A stretch of DNA of 64,000 bases from Nostoc sp. FACHB-973 (GCF_014698115.1 NZ_JACJSJ010000026.1:1-64000), one strand, 5' to 3'; positions 35,348-44,884 are shown, numbered from the stretch's first letter. Notes: generated from the sequence alone by a model not told the origin. Program-made: numbers and translations.

Positions 35348-35992
35348 ATGCTGACTGTTGCATTACCAAAAGGGGAACTTCTTAAACATAGCATCCGGTT
35401 GCTACAAGCTGTCGGGTTAGATTTTAGTGCTTTTTTAGATTCAGGAAATCGCCAACTTCAAATTCCTGACGCTAAGGGACTTGCAAAAGGGCTATTGGTG
35501 CGCGCGCAGGATGTACCTGTTTATGTAGAATATGGTCAGGCACAACTGGGTATTGTTGGTTACGATGTGCTGCGCGAAAAACAACCGCAAGTTGCCCACT
35601 TAGTCGATTTGCAGTTTGGATATTGTCGCATGTCGGTGGCGGTAAAAGCATCGAGTTCTTACCGATCGCCTTTAGATTTACCAGCTCATGGTAGAGTTGC
35701 TTCTAAATATGTCAACTGCGCTCGTGAATATTTCCACAGTCTCGATTTACCGGTGGAAATAGTGCCGTTGTATGGTTCAGTGGAACTAGGGCCAATTACT
35801 GGCATGTCAGAAGCGATCGTGGATTTGGTTTCCACGGGGCGGACTTTACGCGAAAATGGTTTAATTGAAATCGCTACTCTCTATGAAAGTACAGGGCGGT
35901 TAATTGCCCATCCCCTCAGTTACCGTCTGAACACTGGTAATTTGAGTGATGTGATTAACAAGCTACGGGAGGCTGTTTTACTCAAGGTTTAA
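35348..35992 (+). CDS. hisG: ATP phosphoribosyltransferase, short form
   Basis: A 214-residue HisG, catalysing the first committed step of histidine synthesis (ATP + PRPP to phosphoribosyl-ATP). Short HisG lacks the C-terminal regulatory domain and needs HisZ, a HisRS-like partner, for activity and feedback control; hisZ is not in the window. Motifs: [21 protein letters not shown] at the N-terminus, the [21 protein letters not shown] region, and the PRPP-binding [21 protein letters not shown]. It is monocistronic and followed by a perfect 28-bp palindrome. Confidence 0.95.
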   Translation: MLTVALPKGELLKHSIRLLQAVGLDFSAFLDSGNRQLQIPDAKGLAKGLLVRAQDVPVYVEYGQAQLGIVGYDVLREKQPQVAHLVDLQFGYCRMSVAVKASSSYRSPLDLPAHGRVASKYVNCAREYFHSLDLPVEIVPLYGSVELGPITGMSEAIVDLVSTGRTLRENGLIEIATLYESTGRLIAHPLSYRLNTGNLSDVINKLREAVLLKV

Positions 35993-36030
35993 TAGTCATT
36001 GGTCATTTCATTACCAAAGGACAAAATTCT

Positions 36031-36058
36031 GTAGGGTAGCACAGCTGTGCTACCCTAC
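36031..36058. repeat. 28-bp perfect palindrome
   Basis: Identical to the copy at 21206. It lies 39 bases after the hisG stop, the same distance as that copy has from the ClC stop. The rest of the 348-bp spacer before the kinase gene shows no frame. Confidence 0.95.
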
Positions 36059-36340
36059 GCTGCTGATGCACATTAATGTTTATTTGTAAATAATATCTGT
36101 CCCAAATTTGTTTACACTGGGATTATAGCGATCGCTAAAATTTGCGGCGCAAACAGGATACTTGACTGCTGGGCATGGCTTTTCTCAAATTTAAAAGAGG
36201 CCTTGTGCCTTCTTTTCAAAACTACTCTGAATAACCAGAAGCACACAAATAGTTAACTAATGTTAAAAAAGGTTAATCTATTTTTGAGGTAGTGGTGCTG
36301 CTTACTGGATATCATAATTGAGATTTATTAAGAAAAGTTA

Positions 36341-38971
36341 ATGAAAACTGGAGACACGATTACAGAAAAGACGAGGCTAGAAGCCCTGCGCCAGTATCAA
36401 ATTCTTGATACCGAACCTGAAGAAGCCTACGACAATCTTGCTCAGTTAGCGGCATTTATTTGTAACACCCCCATATCCTTAGTAAATTTTATTGATGAAA
36501 ACCGTCAATGGTTTAAGGCAAAAGTAGGTTTAGATGTATCAGAAATGCCCCGGAGTGTTGGGTTATCTTACCTTTGCCAAGAACGGCGTAACGTTGTCGT
36601 GGTTCCAGATACGCTAGCTGATGAAAAGTTGGCGAAGAATGCGGTAGTAATTGGCTATCCTTACGTGCGATTTTATGCAGGTGTACCTCTAATCACTCCC
36701 AGAGGAGATATGCTGGGAACTCTGTGCGTAATTGACCAAGTTCCCAAAGAATTGAGCCAAAAACAAGTCGAGGCGCTTGTGGCTTTGAGTCGCTTAGTGA
36801 TTGACCAACTAGAACTCAGGCGTCATGTGACTGAGGTATCTGAAATTACCGAGAAATTAGTGGTGCAGGAGCAAACAGCACGCGCCCAGTCGGAAGCAGC
36901 CAGAACTCGCATTACCAATCTTCTTGAAAGTATCACTGATGCCTTTTTTGCCTTGGATAAAAAATGGCGATTTACCTACGTTAATGGTCAAGCAGAACAA
37001 CTGTTGCAAAAAACCCAGAATCAGCTTTTGGGTAAAAGTATCTGGACAGTTTTTCAGAAAATTATCGGCACAACATTTGAAAAGCAGTACCGTAAGGCAG
37101 TTGTAGAACAGGTGAGTGTGGAATTTGAGGAGTTTTTTGTGCCCCTCAACCGCTGGTTTCAAGTCCACGCTTATCCAGGAAAAGACGGCTTATCTGTTTA
37201 TTTTCAAGACATTACTGAACGACGGCAGACAGTAGAAGCACTTCAAGAAAGTGAAGAACGTTGGCAACTAGCATTGCAGGGTAATAATGATGGTATTTGG
37301 GACTGGAACCTCAAGACTAATGAAGTGTTCTTCTCAACTCGGTGGAAGGAAATGCTGGGGTATGAAGACCACGAAGTTTGCAATTGTTGGGATGAATGGA
37401 CAAAACGAATCCATCCCGATGAGCGAGATTTGGTAGTTCAGACCTTTCAGGATCACTTTGCCAAGAAAACACCGTTTTATGTCTGTGAGTATCGAGTCCA
37501 ATGCCAAGACGGCAGCTATAAATGGATTCTGGATCGAGGACAGGCGCTTTGGGACGCATTAGGTGATGTAGTGCGAATGGTTGGTTCTTATACTGATATC
37601 ACAGATCGCAAGAGAACAGAAGAAGAATTAAAGCGGCAGAATCTGCGATCGCAATTATTTTCCGAAATCACTCTCAAAATTCGAGAATCTTTACAAATAG
37701 ACGAAATTCTCCAAATTACCGTTACAGAAGTACAAAAACTACTGCAAGCTGACCGAGTTTTAATTTTTCAGCTTTGCCCTGACGGTTCGGGAACAGTAGT
37801 ACAAGAAGCGGCGTTACCTGGTTGGCCGGTAATTTTGGGAAAAAATATTATCGACCCCTGCTTTAAAGAAGAATACCTAGAAAGATATCGCCAGGGAAGA
37901 ATCAGTGCAATTGAAGACATTCAAACTGCTTATATTCAACCTTGCCATCGAGAATTTCTGGAGCAGTTTGCGGTTAAGGCTAACCTCGTAGTGCCAATTC
38001 TTCTCAGAGACGGCATTTGGGGCTTGTTGCTAGCTCACCAATGTGCCGCACCCCGAAAGTGGAATAACTTTGAGACAGAGTTGTTACAGCAACTAGGTAA
38101 CCAAATTGGCATTGCTTTATCTCAAGCACAACTACTAGAACAACAAACCCGCCAAAGTCAAGAACTCGCCCGTTCCAATGCCGAATTAGAACAATTTGCC
38201 TACGTAGCTTCCCATGACTTGCAAGAGCCATTGCGAATGGTAACCAGTTATTTACAATTGCTGGAGCGAAGATACAAAAATCAACTTGATGTTAATGCCG
38301 ACGAGTTTATCAACTACGCTGTAGATGGGGCACGGCGGATGCAGACCTTGATCAATGATTTGTTGAATTACTCCCGCGTCAGCACCCGTGGACAGCCGTT
38401 TAAGAGAGTTGATTGTAATCTTGTTTTAAAACAGGCGATCGCAAATCTCAAACTGGCGATCGCAGATAGTAAAGCACTTATCACCTATGATACTTTACCT
38501 GAAGTAATGGCTGATGCTACCCAATTGACACAAGTATTTCAAAACCTCATTGCTAACGCCATCAAATTTTGTCAAAATCAGCAGCCAGAAATTCATATTG
38601 GGGTGGGGAGTGGGGAGTGGGGAGTAGGGAGTGAGGGAGATGAGGGAGTAGGGGGAGATGAGGGAGTAAGGGGAGATGAGCAAGAAAATACTTCCTCATT
38701 CCCCTCATCCCCCTCATCCCCCCCACTCCCCACTCCCAACGAATATTTGTTCTCGGTGCGCGATAATGGTATTGGTTTAGAATCCCAGTATGCTGAACGT
38801 ATTTTTATAATTTTTCAACGCTTGCATGGTAGAGATAAGTATCCAGGTACTGGTATTGGTCTAGCAATTTGTAAAAAAATTATAGAACGCCACGACGGCC
38901 GTATCTGGGTCGAGTCGAAAGTGGGTCAAGGCTCAACTTTCTACTTCACACTTCCAGATAGAAACTCTTAA
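36341..38971 (+). CDS. Cytosolic GAF-PAS-PAS-GAF sensor histidine kinase with a repeat insertion in the ATPase domain
   Basis: An 876-residue kinase with no membrane helix. Order: GAF (about 25-165), PAS (185-300), PAS/PAC (305-420), a second phytochrome-like GAF (440-595), HisKA with His625 (YVASHDLQEPLRMV), and HATPase (about 715-876) with NAIKFC (N box), DNGIG and GTGIGLAICKKI. Residues about 755-799, between the N and G1 boxes, are Gly/Glu/Ser/Pro-rich sequence encoded by a palindromic minisatellite. The phytochrome-kinase type of HisKA and the Rcp1-like regulator 12 bases downstream suggest a matched signalling pair. No chromophore-binding Cys could be identified. Confidence 0.9.
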   Translation: MKTGDTITEKTRLEALRQYQILDTEPEEAYDNLAQLAAFICNTPISLVNFIDENRQWFKAKVGLDVSEMPRSVGLSYLCQERRNVVVVPDTLADEKLAKNAVVIGYPYVRFYAGVPLITPRGDMLGTLCVIDQVPKELSQKQVEALVALSRLVIDQLELRRHVTEVSEITEKLVVQEQTARAQSEAARTRITNLLESITDAFFALDKKWRFTYVNGQAEQLLQKTQNQLLGKSIWTVFQKIIGTTFEKQYRKAVVEQVSVEFEEFFVPLNRWFQVHAYPGKDGLSVYFQDITERRQTVEALQESEERWQLALQGNNDGIWDWNLKTNEVFFSTRWKEMLGYEDHEVCNCWDEWTKRIHPDERDLVVQTFQDHFAKKTPFYVCEYRVQCQDGSYKWILDRGQALWDALGDVVRMVGSYTDITDRKRTEEELKRQNLRSQLFSEITLKIRESLQIDEILQITVTEVQKLLQADRVLIFQLCPDGSGTVVQEAALPGWPVILGKNIIDPCFKEEYLERYRQGRISAIEDIQTAYIQPCHREFLEQFAVKANLVVPILLRDGIWGLLLAHQCAAPRKWNNFETELLQQLGNQIGIALSQAQLLEQQTRQSQELARSNAELEQFAYVASHDLQEPLRMVTSYLQLLERRYKNQLDVNADEFINYAVDGARRMQTLINDLLNYSRVSTRGQPFKRVDCNLVLKQAIANLKLAIADSKALITYDTLPEVMADATQLTQVFQNLIANAIKFCQNQQPEIHIGVGSGEWGVGSEGDEGVGGDEGVRGDEQENTSSFPSSPSSPPLPTPNEYLFSVRDNGIGLESQYAERIFIIFQRLHGRDKYPGTGIGLAICKKIIERHDGRIWVESKVGQGSTFYFTLPDRNS
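38601..38738 (+). repeat. Palindromic minisatellite inserted in frame in the kinase gene
   Basis: Begins with GGGGTGGGGAGTGGGGAGT, continues with GGGAGATGAGGGAGTA 9-mer-like units and ends with CCCCTCATCCCCCTCATCC and CCCACTCCCCACTCCC. The ends are reverse complements. The same composite occurs in spacers at 14336 and 18309. Confidence 0.9.
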
Positions 38972-38983
38972 GCCATCGTAAAC

Positions 38984-39421
38984 ATGCAAGCCATTATGCC
39001 TATTGAGGTTTTGTTAGTAGAAGACAATCCCGGCGATGCCCAACTTACACGTATCGCCCTGGAAGATAGCAAAATCTCGATTCACCTGAACGTGGTCGAA
39101 GATGGTGTCGAAGCAATGGCATTCTTGCGAAAACAGGAAAAATATGTCAACGCAGCCCATCCAGATATTGTGCTGCTGGATTTGAATCTCCCTAAAAAAG
39201 ATGGGCGAGAAGTATTGGCAGAAATTAAAGCAGATGAAAACCTCAAGCGAATTCCCGTAGTCGTCTTGACGACTTCCCAAGCCGAAGAAGACATTATCAA
39301 AGCTTATAATCTATCAGCAAACTGTTACATAACTAAGCCAGTAGACTTCGATCAATTCGTTAAAATTGTAAAATCAATAGAAAATTTTTGGTTTGCGATC
39401 GTAAAACTGCCACCGGAGTAA
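38984..39421 (+). CDS. Single-domain response regulator, Rcp1-like
   Basis: A 145-residue stand-alone receiver of the CheY/Rcp1 type that takes phosphate from phytochrome-like kinases. Acidic residues E13-D14 (LLVEDNPGD), phospho-Asp66 (DIVLLDLNLPKKDGREVL), Thr/Ser switch (VVVLTTSQAEEDI) and Lys (CYITKPVDFDQF). The start may be the first ATG or MPIEVLL four codons later. Its stop codon overlaps the ATG of the following hybrid kinase (TAATG), so the two are translationally coupled. Confidence 0.92.
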   Translation: MQAIMPIEVLLVEDNPGDAQLTRIALEDSKISIHLNVVEDGVEAMAFLRKQEKYVNAAHPDIVLLDLNLPKKDGREVLAEIKADENLKRIPVVVLTTSQAEEDIIKAYNLSANCYITKPVDFDQFVKIVKSIENFWFAIVKLPPE

Positions 39422-41706
39422 TGGCAATGGCAGGTGAACATATTAAAGTCTTGTTAGTAGAAGACAATCCTGGTGATGTATTTTTATTACAGGAGTTTTT
39501 AAAGGAAGTTAACACAGTTGTAGTTGAGTTGATGCCAGTTGAGCGGCTTGAGAAAGCACTCAACCACCTAGCAAAGGAAATTTTTGATGTCATTCTGTTA
39601 GACCTTTCCCTGCCAGATAGTCAGGGAATAGAAACTTTTGTCACTGCTTACCAACAGGCAAAAGCAACTCCAATCATTGTGCTGACTGGTATCAACGATG
39701 AAACCCTGGCAACTAGGGCAATGCAAGAAGGAGCGCAGGATTATTTAGTCAAAGGGCAAGTAACTGGGGATTTGCTGGTGCGTTCTATGCGTTATGCAAT
39801 TGAACGTCAACGAGCAGACAATGCATTGCGACAGAGTGAGGAGCGATTTCGCGTAGCCCTGAAAAACTCTCCGATTTTTGTCTACAACCAAGATCAGGAG
39901 TTACGGTACACTTGGGTTTACAATCCTTCCTATGAATTGACTGTTGAGCAAATGTTAGGCAAAAAAGACTTGGATATCATTCCAGTTGAAGATGCTCAAC
40001 GGCTCACCAATATCAAACTTCGGGTATTGAACAGTGGCATCGGGACACGAGAAGAAGTATCAATTACAACTAAGGAAATAACTCGATATTACGATTTAAC
40101 TGTTGAGCCATTGCGAAATGAGTCCCAAGAAGTTGTCGGGGTGACTTGCGCCAGTATCGATATTACCGAACGGCAAGCCGCATTGCGCGAACACAAATTA
40201 GCCCAAGAAAAAATCAAAGAACAAGCAGCATTACTTGATGTCACCACAGATGCCATTTCCGTGCGAGATTTAAATAATCAAATTCTCTTCTGGAACAAAG
40301 GTGCAGAAACACTTTTTGGTTGGCGAACTACGGAGGCTATCGGAAAAAGTGTCAGTGAGCTTTTGTTTGACGAAGCTTCACCGGAAATCGAAGCGGCTCT
40401 TTTAGAAGTTATCAGTAAAGGTAAGTGGCAAGGCGAGTTAACTAAACTTAGTAAAACTGGCAAAGAAATCCTCGTGGCCACTCGCTGGAGTCTGGTATGC
40501 GATGAGCAAGGAAAACCCAAATCAATTCTCACCGTTGACACAGACATTACTGAGAAAAAACATCTAGAAGCCCAATTGTTTCGCGCTCAACGCCTCGAAA
40601 GTATCGGCACCTTAGCCAGTGGTATTGCTCACGACCTTAACAATATTCTGACGCCGATTTTGGCAGGAGCGCAACTCTTACCACTCAAATTTCCCGATGC
40701 AGATGAGCGGACTCTCCATTTATTAGAAATTTTGGAAATTAACGCCAAACGCGGAGCAGATTTAGTCAAGCAGGTGTTATCTTTTGCACGGGGTGTGGAA
40801 GGAAAACGCATCACTTTGCAACTCAAGCATTTAATTATGGAAGTTGCCAAGATTCTTAAAGAAACATTTCCCAAATCCATAGAAATTACCACTGATGTAG
40901 CACAGGATTTGTGGATGGTTTCTGGAGATAGTACGCAACTCCATCAAGTCCTAATGAACCTCTGCGTTAATGCCCGTGATGCTATGCCCAATGGCGGTAG
41001 TTTGAGAATATCTGCGGAAAATCTGTTTATTGACGAAAATTATGCCCGGATGAATCTAGAAGCCAAGGTCGGATTTTACACAGTGATTACAGTCTCGGAT
41101 ACTGGAGTTGGCATTCCTGGGGAAATCTTAGATAGAATTTTTGAGCCGTTCTACACCACAAAAGATGTCGGACAAGGCACAGGGTTAGGACTTTCCACCG
41201 TACTGGGAATTATTAAAAGCCACGGAGGTTTTGTGAACGTATACAGCGAACCCGGAAGTGGCACTAGCTTTAAAGTTTACTTACCAGCCGTAGAGGGAAT
41301 GGAAACACTCATTCCAGAAGATTCAATACCACAGACAGGACATGGAGAATTGATTTTGGTTGTGGATGATGAAGTTGCCATTCAGGAGATTACTCAATCA
41401 TCACTGGAAGCTCACAACTACAAGACCTTAATTGCTGGTGATGGCATTGAGGCGATCGCAGTATACGCTAAAAATATGGACAAAATTAGTGCCGTATTAA
41501 TCGACATTATGCTGCCCTCCTTGGATGGTCTAACTGCCATCCGTACCTTAAAGAAAATTAACCCAGAAGTCAAAATTATTGCCAGCAGTGGATTGATGTC
41601 CGATCATAAGCTCAGCACAGTAACTAGCATTGGTGTCAATACGTTTTTATCCAAACCGTATACTGTCAACGAATTATTACTTTCTTTACAAAAAGTGCTT
41701 TCTTAA
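39421..41706 (+). CDS. Hybrid kinase: receiver-PAS-PAS-HisKA-HATPase-receiver
   Basis: About 761 residues, soluble. An N-terminal receiver (LLVEDNPGDVFLLQE, phospho-site in VILLDLSLPDSQG), two PAS domains (about 140-255 and 265-385), HisKA with His404 (SGIAHDLNNILTPIL, the NtrB/HWE-like DLNN variant), HATPase (NARDAMPNGG, GVGIPGEI, GTGLGLSTVLGIIKSHGG) and a C-terminal receiver (AVLIDIMLPSLDG). The start at 39421 overlaps the previous stop; a frame from 39388 only adds sequence inside the upstream gene. With the kinase and Rcp1-like regulator upstream it forms one three-gene phosphorelay unit. Confidence 0.92.
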   Translation: MAMAGEHIKVLLVEDNPGDVFLLQEFLKEVNTVVVELMPVERLEKALNHLAKEIFDVILLDLSLPDSQGIETFVTAYQQAKATPIIVLTGINDETLATRAMQEGAQDYLVKGQVTGDLLVRSMRYAIERQRADNALRQSEERFRVALKNSPIFVYNQDQELRYTWVYNPSYELTVEQMLGKKDLDIIPVEDAQRLTNIKLRVLNSGIGTREEVSITTKEITRYYDLTVEPLRNESQEVVGVTCASIDITERQAALREHKLAQEKIKEQAALLDVTTDAISVRDLNNQILFWNKGAETLFGWRTTEAIGKSVSELLFDEASPEIEAALLEVISKGKWQGELTKLSKTGKEILVATRWSLVCDEQGKPKSILTVDTDITEKKHLEAQLFRAQRLESIGTLASGIAHDLNNILTPILAGAQLLPLKFPDADERTLHLLEILEINAKRGADLVKQVLSFARGVEGKRITLQLKHLIMEVAKILKETFPKSIEITTDVAQDLWMVSGDSTQLHQVLMNLCVNARDAMPNGGSLRISAENLFIDENYARMNLEAKVGFYTVITVSDTGVGIPGEILDRIFEPFYTTKDVGQGTGLGLSTVLGIIKSHGGFVNVYSEPGSGTSFKVYLPAVEGMETLIPEDSIPQTGHGELILVVDDEVAIQEITQSSLEAHNYKTLIAGDGIEAIAVYAKNMDKISAVLIDIMLPSLDGLTAIRTLKKINPEVKIIASSGLMSDHKLSTVTSIGVNTFLSKPYTVNELLLSLQKVLS

Positions 41707-41726
41707 TCAAAAGGAAGTAAAAAGGT

Positions 41727-41764
41727 AAAAGGCAAGAGTAAAAAGAAAAAATCTTTTGCCTTTT
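41727..41764 (+). terminator. Intrinsic terminator of the phosphorelay operon
   Basis: Nine-bp stem AAAAGGCAA / TTGCCTTTT with T-rich end, 20 bases after the stop codon. The loop is long and A-rich (20 nt). Confidence 0.65.
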
Positions 41765-41781
41765 GACTCTTTACTTTTACT

Positions 41782-42693
41782 ATGCGTCAGTTTCCCAGGT
41801 TAATCATCAATATAGTAGCATTAGCTGCATTTTTACTTATATCTTACCAAGCTTGGGCGCAAGATTGGCGTCCAGTTCGCGGTGGTATTCCTTTTGGTAT
41901 CAGTGGTATGGCTTTGATCGAGCAGCAAAGCAATTCCCTAGATTTTCTGATTGTTCATGATAATAAAAAACCAAATCAAAATCGTCTAGCAATTATTACT
42001 CTCAAAGAAAAAAAGCAACCTGAATATTTTCCTTTAGATTGGCCAATTAAAACAGAATTAGCCATCGATTTAGAGTCTCTAACATCTGTTCCCCAAGATA
42101 AAAAATCTGATTTTATCGCTGTCAGTAGTACAGGAAAAGGTTATTATTTAAGATTAGATATTGCGGACAAGAATATCTCTATTATTAAAGAATTTCAATT
42201 ACCAGAAATTACCCCCAAAAATAATTTAGAAGCATTCGGCTTGCAATATATAGATGGTAAATTAGTAGCTATTTGGGCCGATCGCGGAGAGGGAGAAACA
42301 GCAGCAACCATTTATTTTGGAGAATTTAATCCCAAGACTTATGAGATTAAGCTTTCAGGTGATGCTAACTTGAAAGTACCATTTCCCTCTGGAAATGTCC
42401 GACATATTTCTGATTTAAAAGTAGACTCATCGGGAATTGTTTACATTACATCAGCAAGTGATGCTGGAGATGATGGGCCATTTCAGTCAGCTGTATATAT
42501 TGCTGGTTACTTGAGATTGTGTAGTAATCATATAACCTGGCGATCGCATCCTCAACTTGTTCCCCTTTACCGCTCTGAATACCACAAAATTGAAGCTATG
42601 GAACTGATTCCAGGTGCCCAAGGCGGTGTAATTGTAGGCACAGATGATGAAAATCTGGGTTCCTATGTATACATCGTGGGTGGAAGTAACTAA
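41782..42693 (+). CDS. Exported hypothetical protein, probably beta-propeller
   Basis: A 303-residue protein with a signal peptide (about 1-27, ending SYQAWAQ). The mature part is rich in beta strands with repeated GGIPFGISGMALIEQ, IAVSSTGKGYYLRLDIAD and HISDLKVDSSGIVYITSASD-type units, reminiscent of six-bladed propellers. One Cys only. I recognise no named family and no catalytic motif. It begins just after the terminator of the phosphorelay genes, so it has its own promoter or depends on readthrough. Periplasmic location is inferred. Confidence 0.7.
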   Translation: MRQFPRLIINIVALAAFLLISYQAWAQDWRPVRGGIPFGISGMALIEQQSNSLDFLIVHDNKKPNQNRLAIITLKEKKQPEYFPLDWPIKTELAIDLESLTSVPQDKKSDFIAVSSTGKGYYLRLDIADKNISIIKEFQLPEITPKNNLEAFGLQYIDGKLVAIWADRGEGETAATIYFGEFNPKTYEIKLSGDANLKVPFPSGNVRHISDLKVDSSGIVYITSASDAGDDGPFQSAVYIAGYLRLCSNHITWRSHPQLVPLYRSEYHKIEAMELIPGAQGGVIVGTDDENLGSYVYIVGGSN

Positions 42694-43033
42694 ACAGATT
42701 GCTGGTTAATTGGCGATCGCCTTGCATCTAAGCTATGCATATATCATTTTTTTTGTCAACTTATTTATTTATGGCGATCGCCAATCGGTATGGGTTAACC
42801 ATTGTCTAATTGATAACAGCAACCCACTATAGAATTAGTATTTGATTTTTGAAAAGATACGTAGGCGAGCCAGCGCTGTGCGGGGGTTCCCCCCGTTGAG
42901 GCGACTGGCGTTGTGTTAGCGACAGCGTAACGCACCAAATCCTTACAAGTGGTGCGTTACGGATTTCATCCTAACGCACCCTACAAGACTACTGAGATTT
43001 TTTCAAAAACAATTTACGATTCTATAGTCACAC
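42694..43033. other. 340-bp intergenic region with the GTGCGTTA-type repeat
   Basis: Contains two HIP1-like GGCGATCGCC sites, the phrase TTTGATTTTTGAAAAGATACGTAG (shared with 59430), then CGTAACGCACCA / TGGTGCGTTACG (42926-42961, perfect 12-bp stem) and a further AACGCACCCTAC. No frame worth naming. Confidence 0.7.
42926..42961. repeat. TAACGCACC/GGTGCGTTA inverted repeat
   Basis: Perfect 12-bp stem with a 12-nt loop. It belongs to the dispersed family also seen at 9662, 33786, 59454 and 62354. Confidence 0.85.
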
Positions 43034-44125
43034 CTACACATTAAAGCGGAATAACATCACATCCCCTTCCTGCACAACATACTCTTTCCCTTCACTACGA
43101 ACCAATCCTTTCTCCTTCGCAGCATTCATGGAACCAGTAGCTACCAAGTCTTTATAAGCGACAGTTTCAGCGCGGATAAAGCCCCTCTCAAAATCGCTGT
43201 GGATGACACCTGCGGCTTGAGGTGCAGACATTCCCGCATGAATTGTCCAAGCGCGGGTTTCTTTGGGACCACAGGTGAAATATGTCCGCAAGCCTAAAAG
43301 TGTGTACGTAGCACGAATTAATGACTTCAAACCGCCTTCTTCCACACCTAAAGACGCGAGGAAATCAGCTTTATCTTCCTCTGGTAATTCCACCAATTCA
43401 GCTTCAACTTGAGCAGAAACTATGACAACTTGAGCATTTTCTGTTGCTGCAATTTGCCGCACTTTTTCTACAAAATCATTACCCGTTGCCAAGTCATCCT
43501 CAGATACATTGGCAGCGTAGATAATTGGTTTATTAGTGAGCAGTCCTAATCCTTTAATAATCTCCGCTTCTTCTTCATTCAAACTCACCTGACGCACAGA
43601 TTGACCTTCATTTAAAGCCGCAGCTAATTTTTCCAAAACTGTGACTTCAAACTGAGCATCTTTGCTAGTGCGAGCTTGTTTACGAGTGCGGTCAACTCGT
43701 CGTTCAATTTGTGCTAAATCTGATAAACCGAGTTCTAAATTAATGATTTCAATATCTCGTGCTGGGTCAACAGAACCAGCAACGTGGATAATATCATCAT
43801 TTTCAAAACAACGTACCACATGGACGATCGCATCAACTTCGCGGATGTGGGACAGAAATTGATTACCTAGTCCCTCACCCTGACTTGCACCTTTAACTAA
43901 ACCGGCAATATCGACAAATTCAACACGCGCCGGCACAACTTGTACCGAACTGCCAATTTTAGCAAGAACATTTAACCGCTCATCCGGTACTGCGACAACG
44001 CCGACATTCGGTTCAATCGTGCAAAAAGGGAAATTAGCCGCCTCTGCCTTGGCGTTAGCAACTACAGCATTAAATAAAGTAGATTTTCCGACGTTGGGAA
44101 GTCCGACAATTCCGGCTCTTAACAT
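43034..44125 (-). CDS. ychF: Redox-regulated ATPase YchF (Obg-like GTPase fold)
   Basis: A 363-residue protein of normal family length. P-loop GLPNVGKSTLFNA at residues 8-20, switch region FPFCTIEPNVG, G3 DIAGLVKGAS, and NxxE in place of NKxD, giving the known preference for ATP over GTP. The C-terminal TGS domain has RAWTIHAGMSAPQAAGVIHSDFERGFIRAE and ends with the standard DVMLFRFNV. It binds ribosomes and takes part in translation-linked stress responses. It is followed on the same strand by AAATCCA heptamers and precedes a proline-rich frame upstream of it. Confidence 0.96.
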   Translation of the reverse strand: MLRAGIVGLPNVGKSTLFNAVVANAKAEAANFPFCTIEPNVGVVAVPDERLNVLAKIGSSVQVVPARVEFVDIAGLVKGASQGEGLGNQFLSHIREVDAIVHVVRCFENDDIIHVAGSVDPARDIEIINLELGLSDLAQIERRVDRTRKQARTSKDAQFEVTVLEKLAAALNEGQSVRQVSLNEEEAEIIKGLGLLTNKPIIYAANVSEDDLATGNDFVEKVRQIAATENAQVVIVSAQVEAELVELPEEDKADFLASLGVEEGGLKSLIRATYTLLGLRTYFTCGPKETRAWTIHAGMSAPQAAGVIHSDFERGFIRAETVAYKDLVATGSMNAAKEKGLVRSEGKEYVVQEGDVMLFRFNV

Positions 44126-44171
44126 TTTAGATTTTGGATTTTGGATTTTGGATTACATTACCTAAGGTAAT

Positions 44172-44393
44172 TCAAACAGGTTCCGGTATGGTTTGGGGAA
44201 TTGGCCCTGGAACTGTTTGAGGAATCGGCCCAGGAACCGGCTGAGGGATGGGAGCAGGTACTGGTTCTGGTACAGGCCCCGGTACAGGTTGCGGAATGGG
44301 AGTAGGTACTGGTTCCGGACTCGGTAGCGGGTTGGGTTCAGGATTGGGAATTTGTGGTTCGTCGGGTAAATAAATAGCAGTAGGATTAATCAT
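44172..44393 (-). CDS. Proline-rich repeat peptide, hypothetical
   Basis: A 73-residue frame, [20 protein letters not shown] then octapeptide repeats of the IPQPVPGP type to the end. No signal peptide is present. Similar short Pro-rich proteins occur next to unrelated genes in Nostoc; it may be a real small protein or just a 24-nt minisatellite. The non-repetitive N-terminus with an ATG favours a real gene slightly. No good ribosome binding site is visible. Confidence 0.35.
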   Translation of the reverse strand: MINPTAIYLPDEPQIPNPEPNPLPSPEPVPTPIPQPVPGPVPEPVPAPIPQPVPGPIPQTVPGPIPQTIPEPV

Positions 44394-44514
44394 GGTCAGT
44401 CTAAATTCAATTATTCAACCTTCCCAAACTAGATGACAACCTCAACCCTTGACATCTCCCCAAAAGACTATACCCGCAAAATTTGGGCATTGGGCATTGG
44501 GCATTAATTCTTAT

Positions 44515-44590
44515 CCCTCATCTCCCTCATCTCCCTCATCTCCCTCATCTCCCTCATCTCCCTCATCTCCCTCATCTCCCTCATCCCCGC
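44515..44590. repeat. 9-nt minisatellite (CTCCCTCAT)n
   Basis: Eight tandem 9-mers, reverse complement of the GGGAGATGA array at 8401, immediately before the yidD stop codon. Confidence 0.95.
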
Positions 44591-44598
44591 GTCCCCGA

Positions 44599-44823
44599 CT
44601 ACTCCTCTTTCACCTCCGGTACCGGATCGTAACCACCTGGGTGAAATGGATGACACCGCAAAATCCGTAGGGTTGCCATCCAGCTACCACGTAATACTCC
44701 AAATCGTTCAATGGCTTGAATGGCATACATCGAACAAGTTGGTTGAAAACGACAACTCGGAGGAAACAACGGCGAGATCAACATTCGATAGCCGCGAATC
44801 AGCAAAATTAATAGTAGTTTCAT
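44599..44823 (-). CDS. yidD: Membrane protein insertion efficiency factor YidD
   Basis: A 74-residue protein with the complete family signature: hydrophobic N-terminus [19 protein letters not shown], then [21 protein letters not shown] and [17 protein letters not shown]. It assists YidC-dependent insertion of membrane proteins. AGGTAACTCTA precedes the ATG. It is divergent from the phytol-kinase-like gene. The usual rnpA/yidC neighbours are absent, as is common in cyanobacteria. Confidence 0.93.
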   Translation of the reverse strand: MKLLLILLIRGYRMLISPLFPPSCRFQPTCSMYAIQAIERFGVLRGSWMATLRILRCHPFHPGGYDPVPEVKEE

Positions 44824-44884
44824 TAGAGTTACCTAAATCTTATAAATTAGTAATAGAGGGAAAAATTTTCATCTTGTTGTATCC

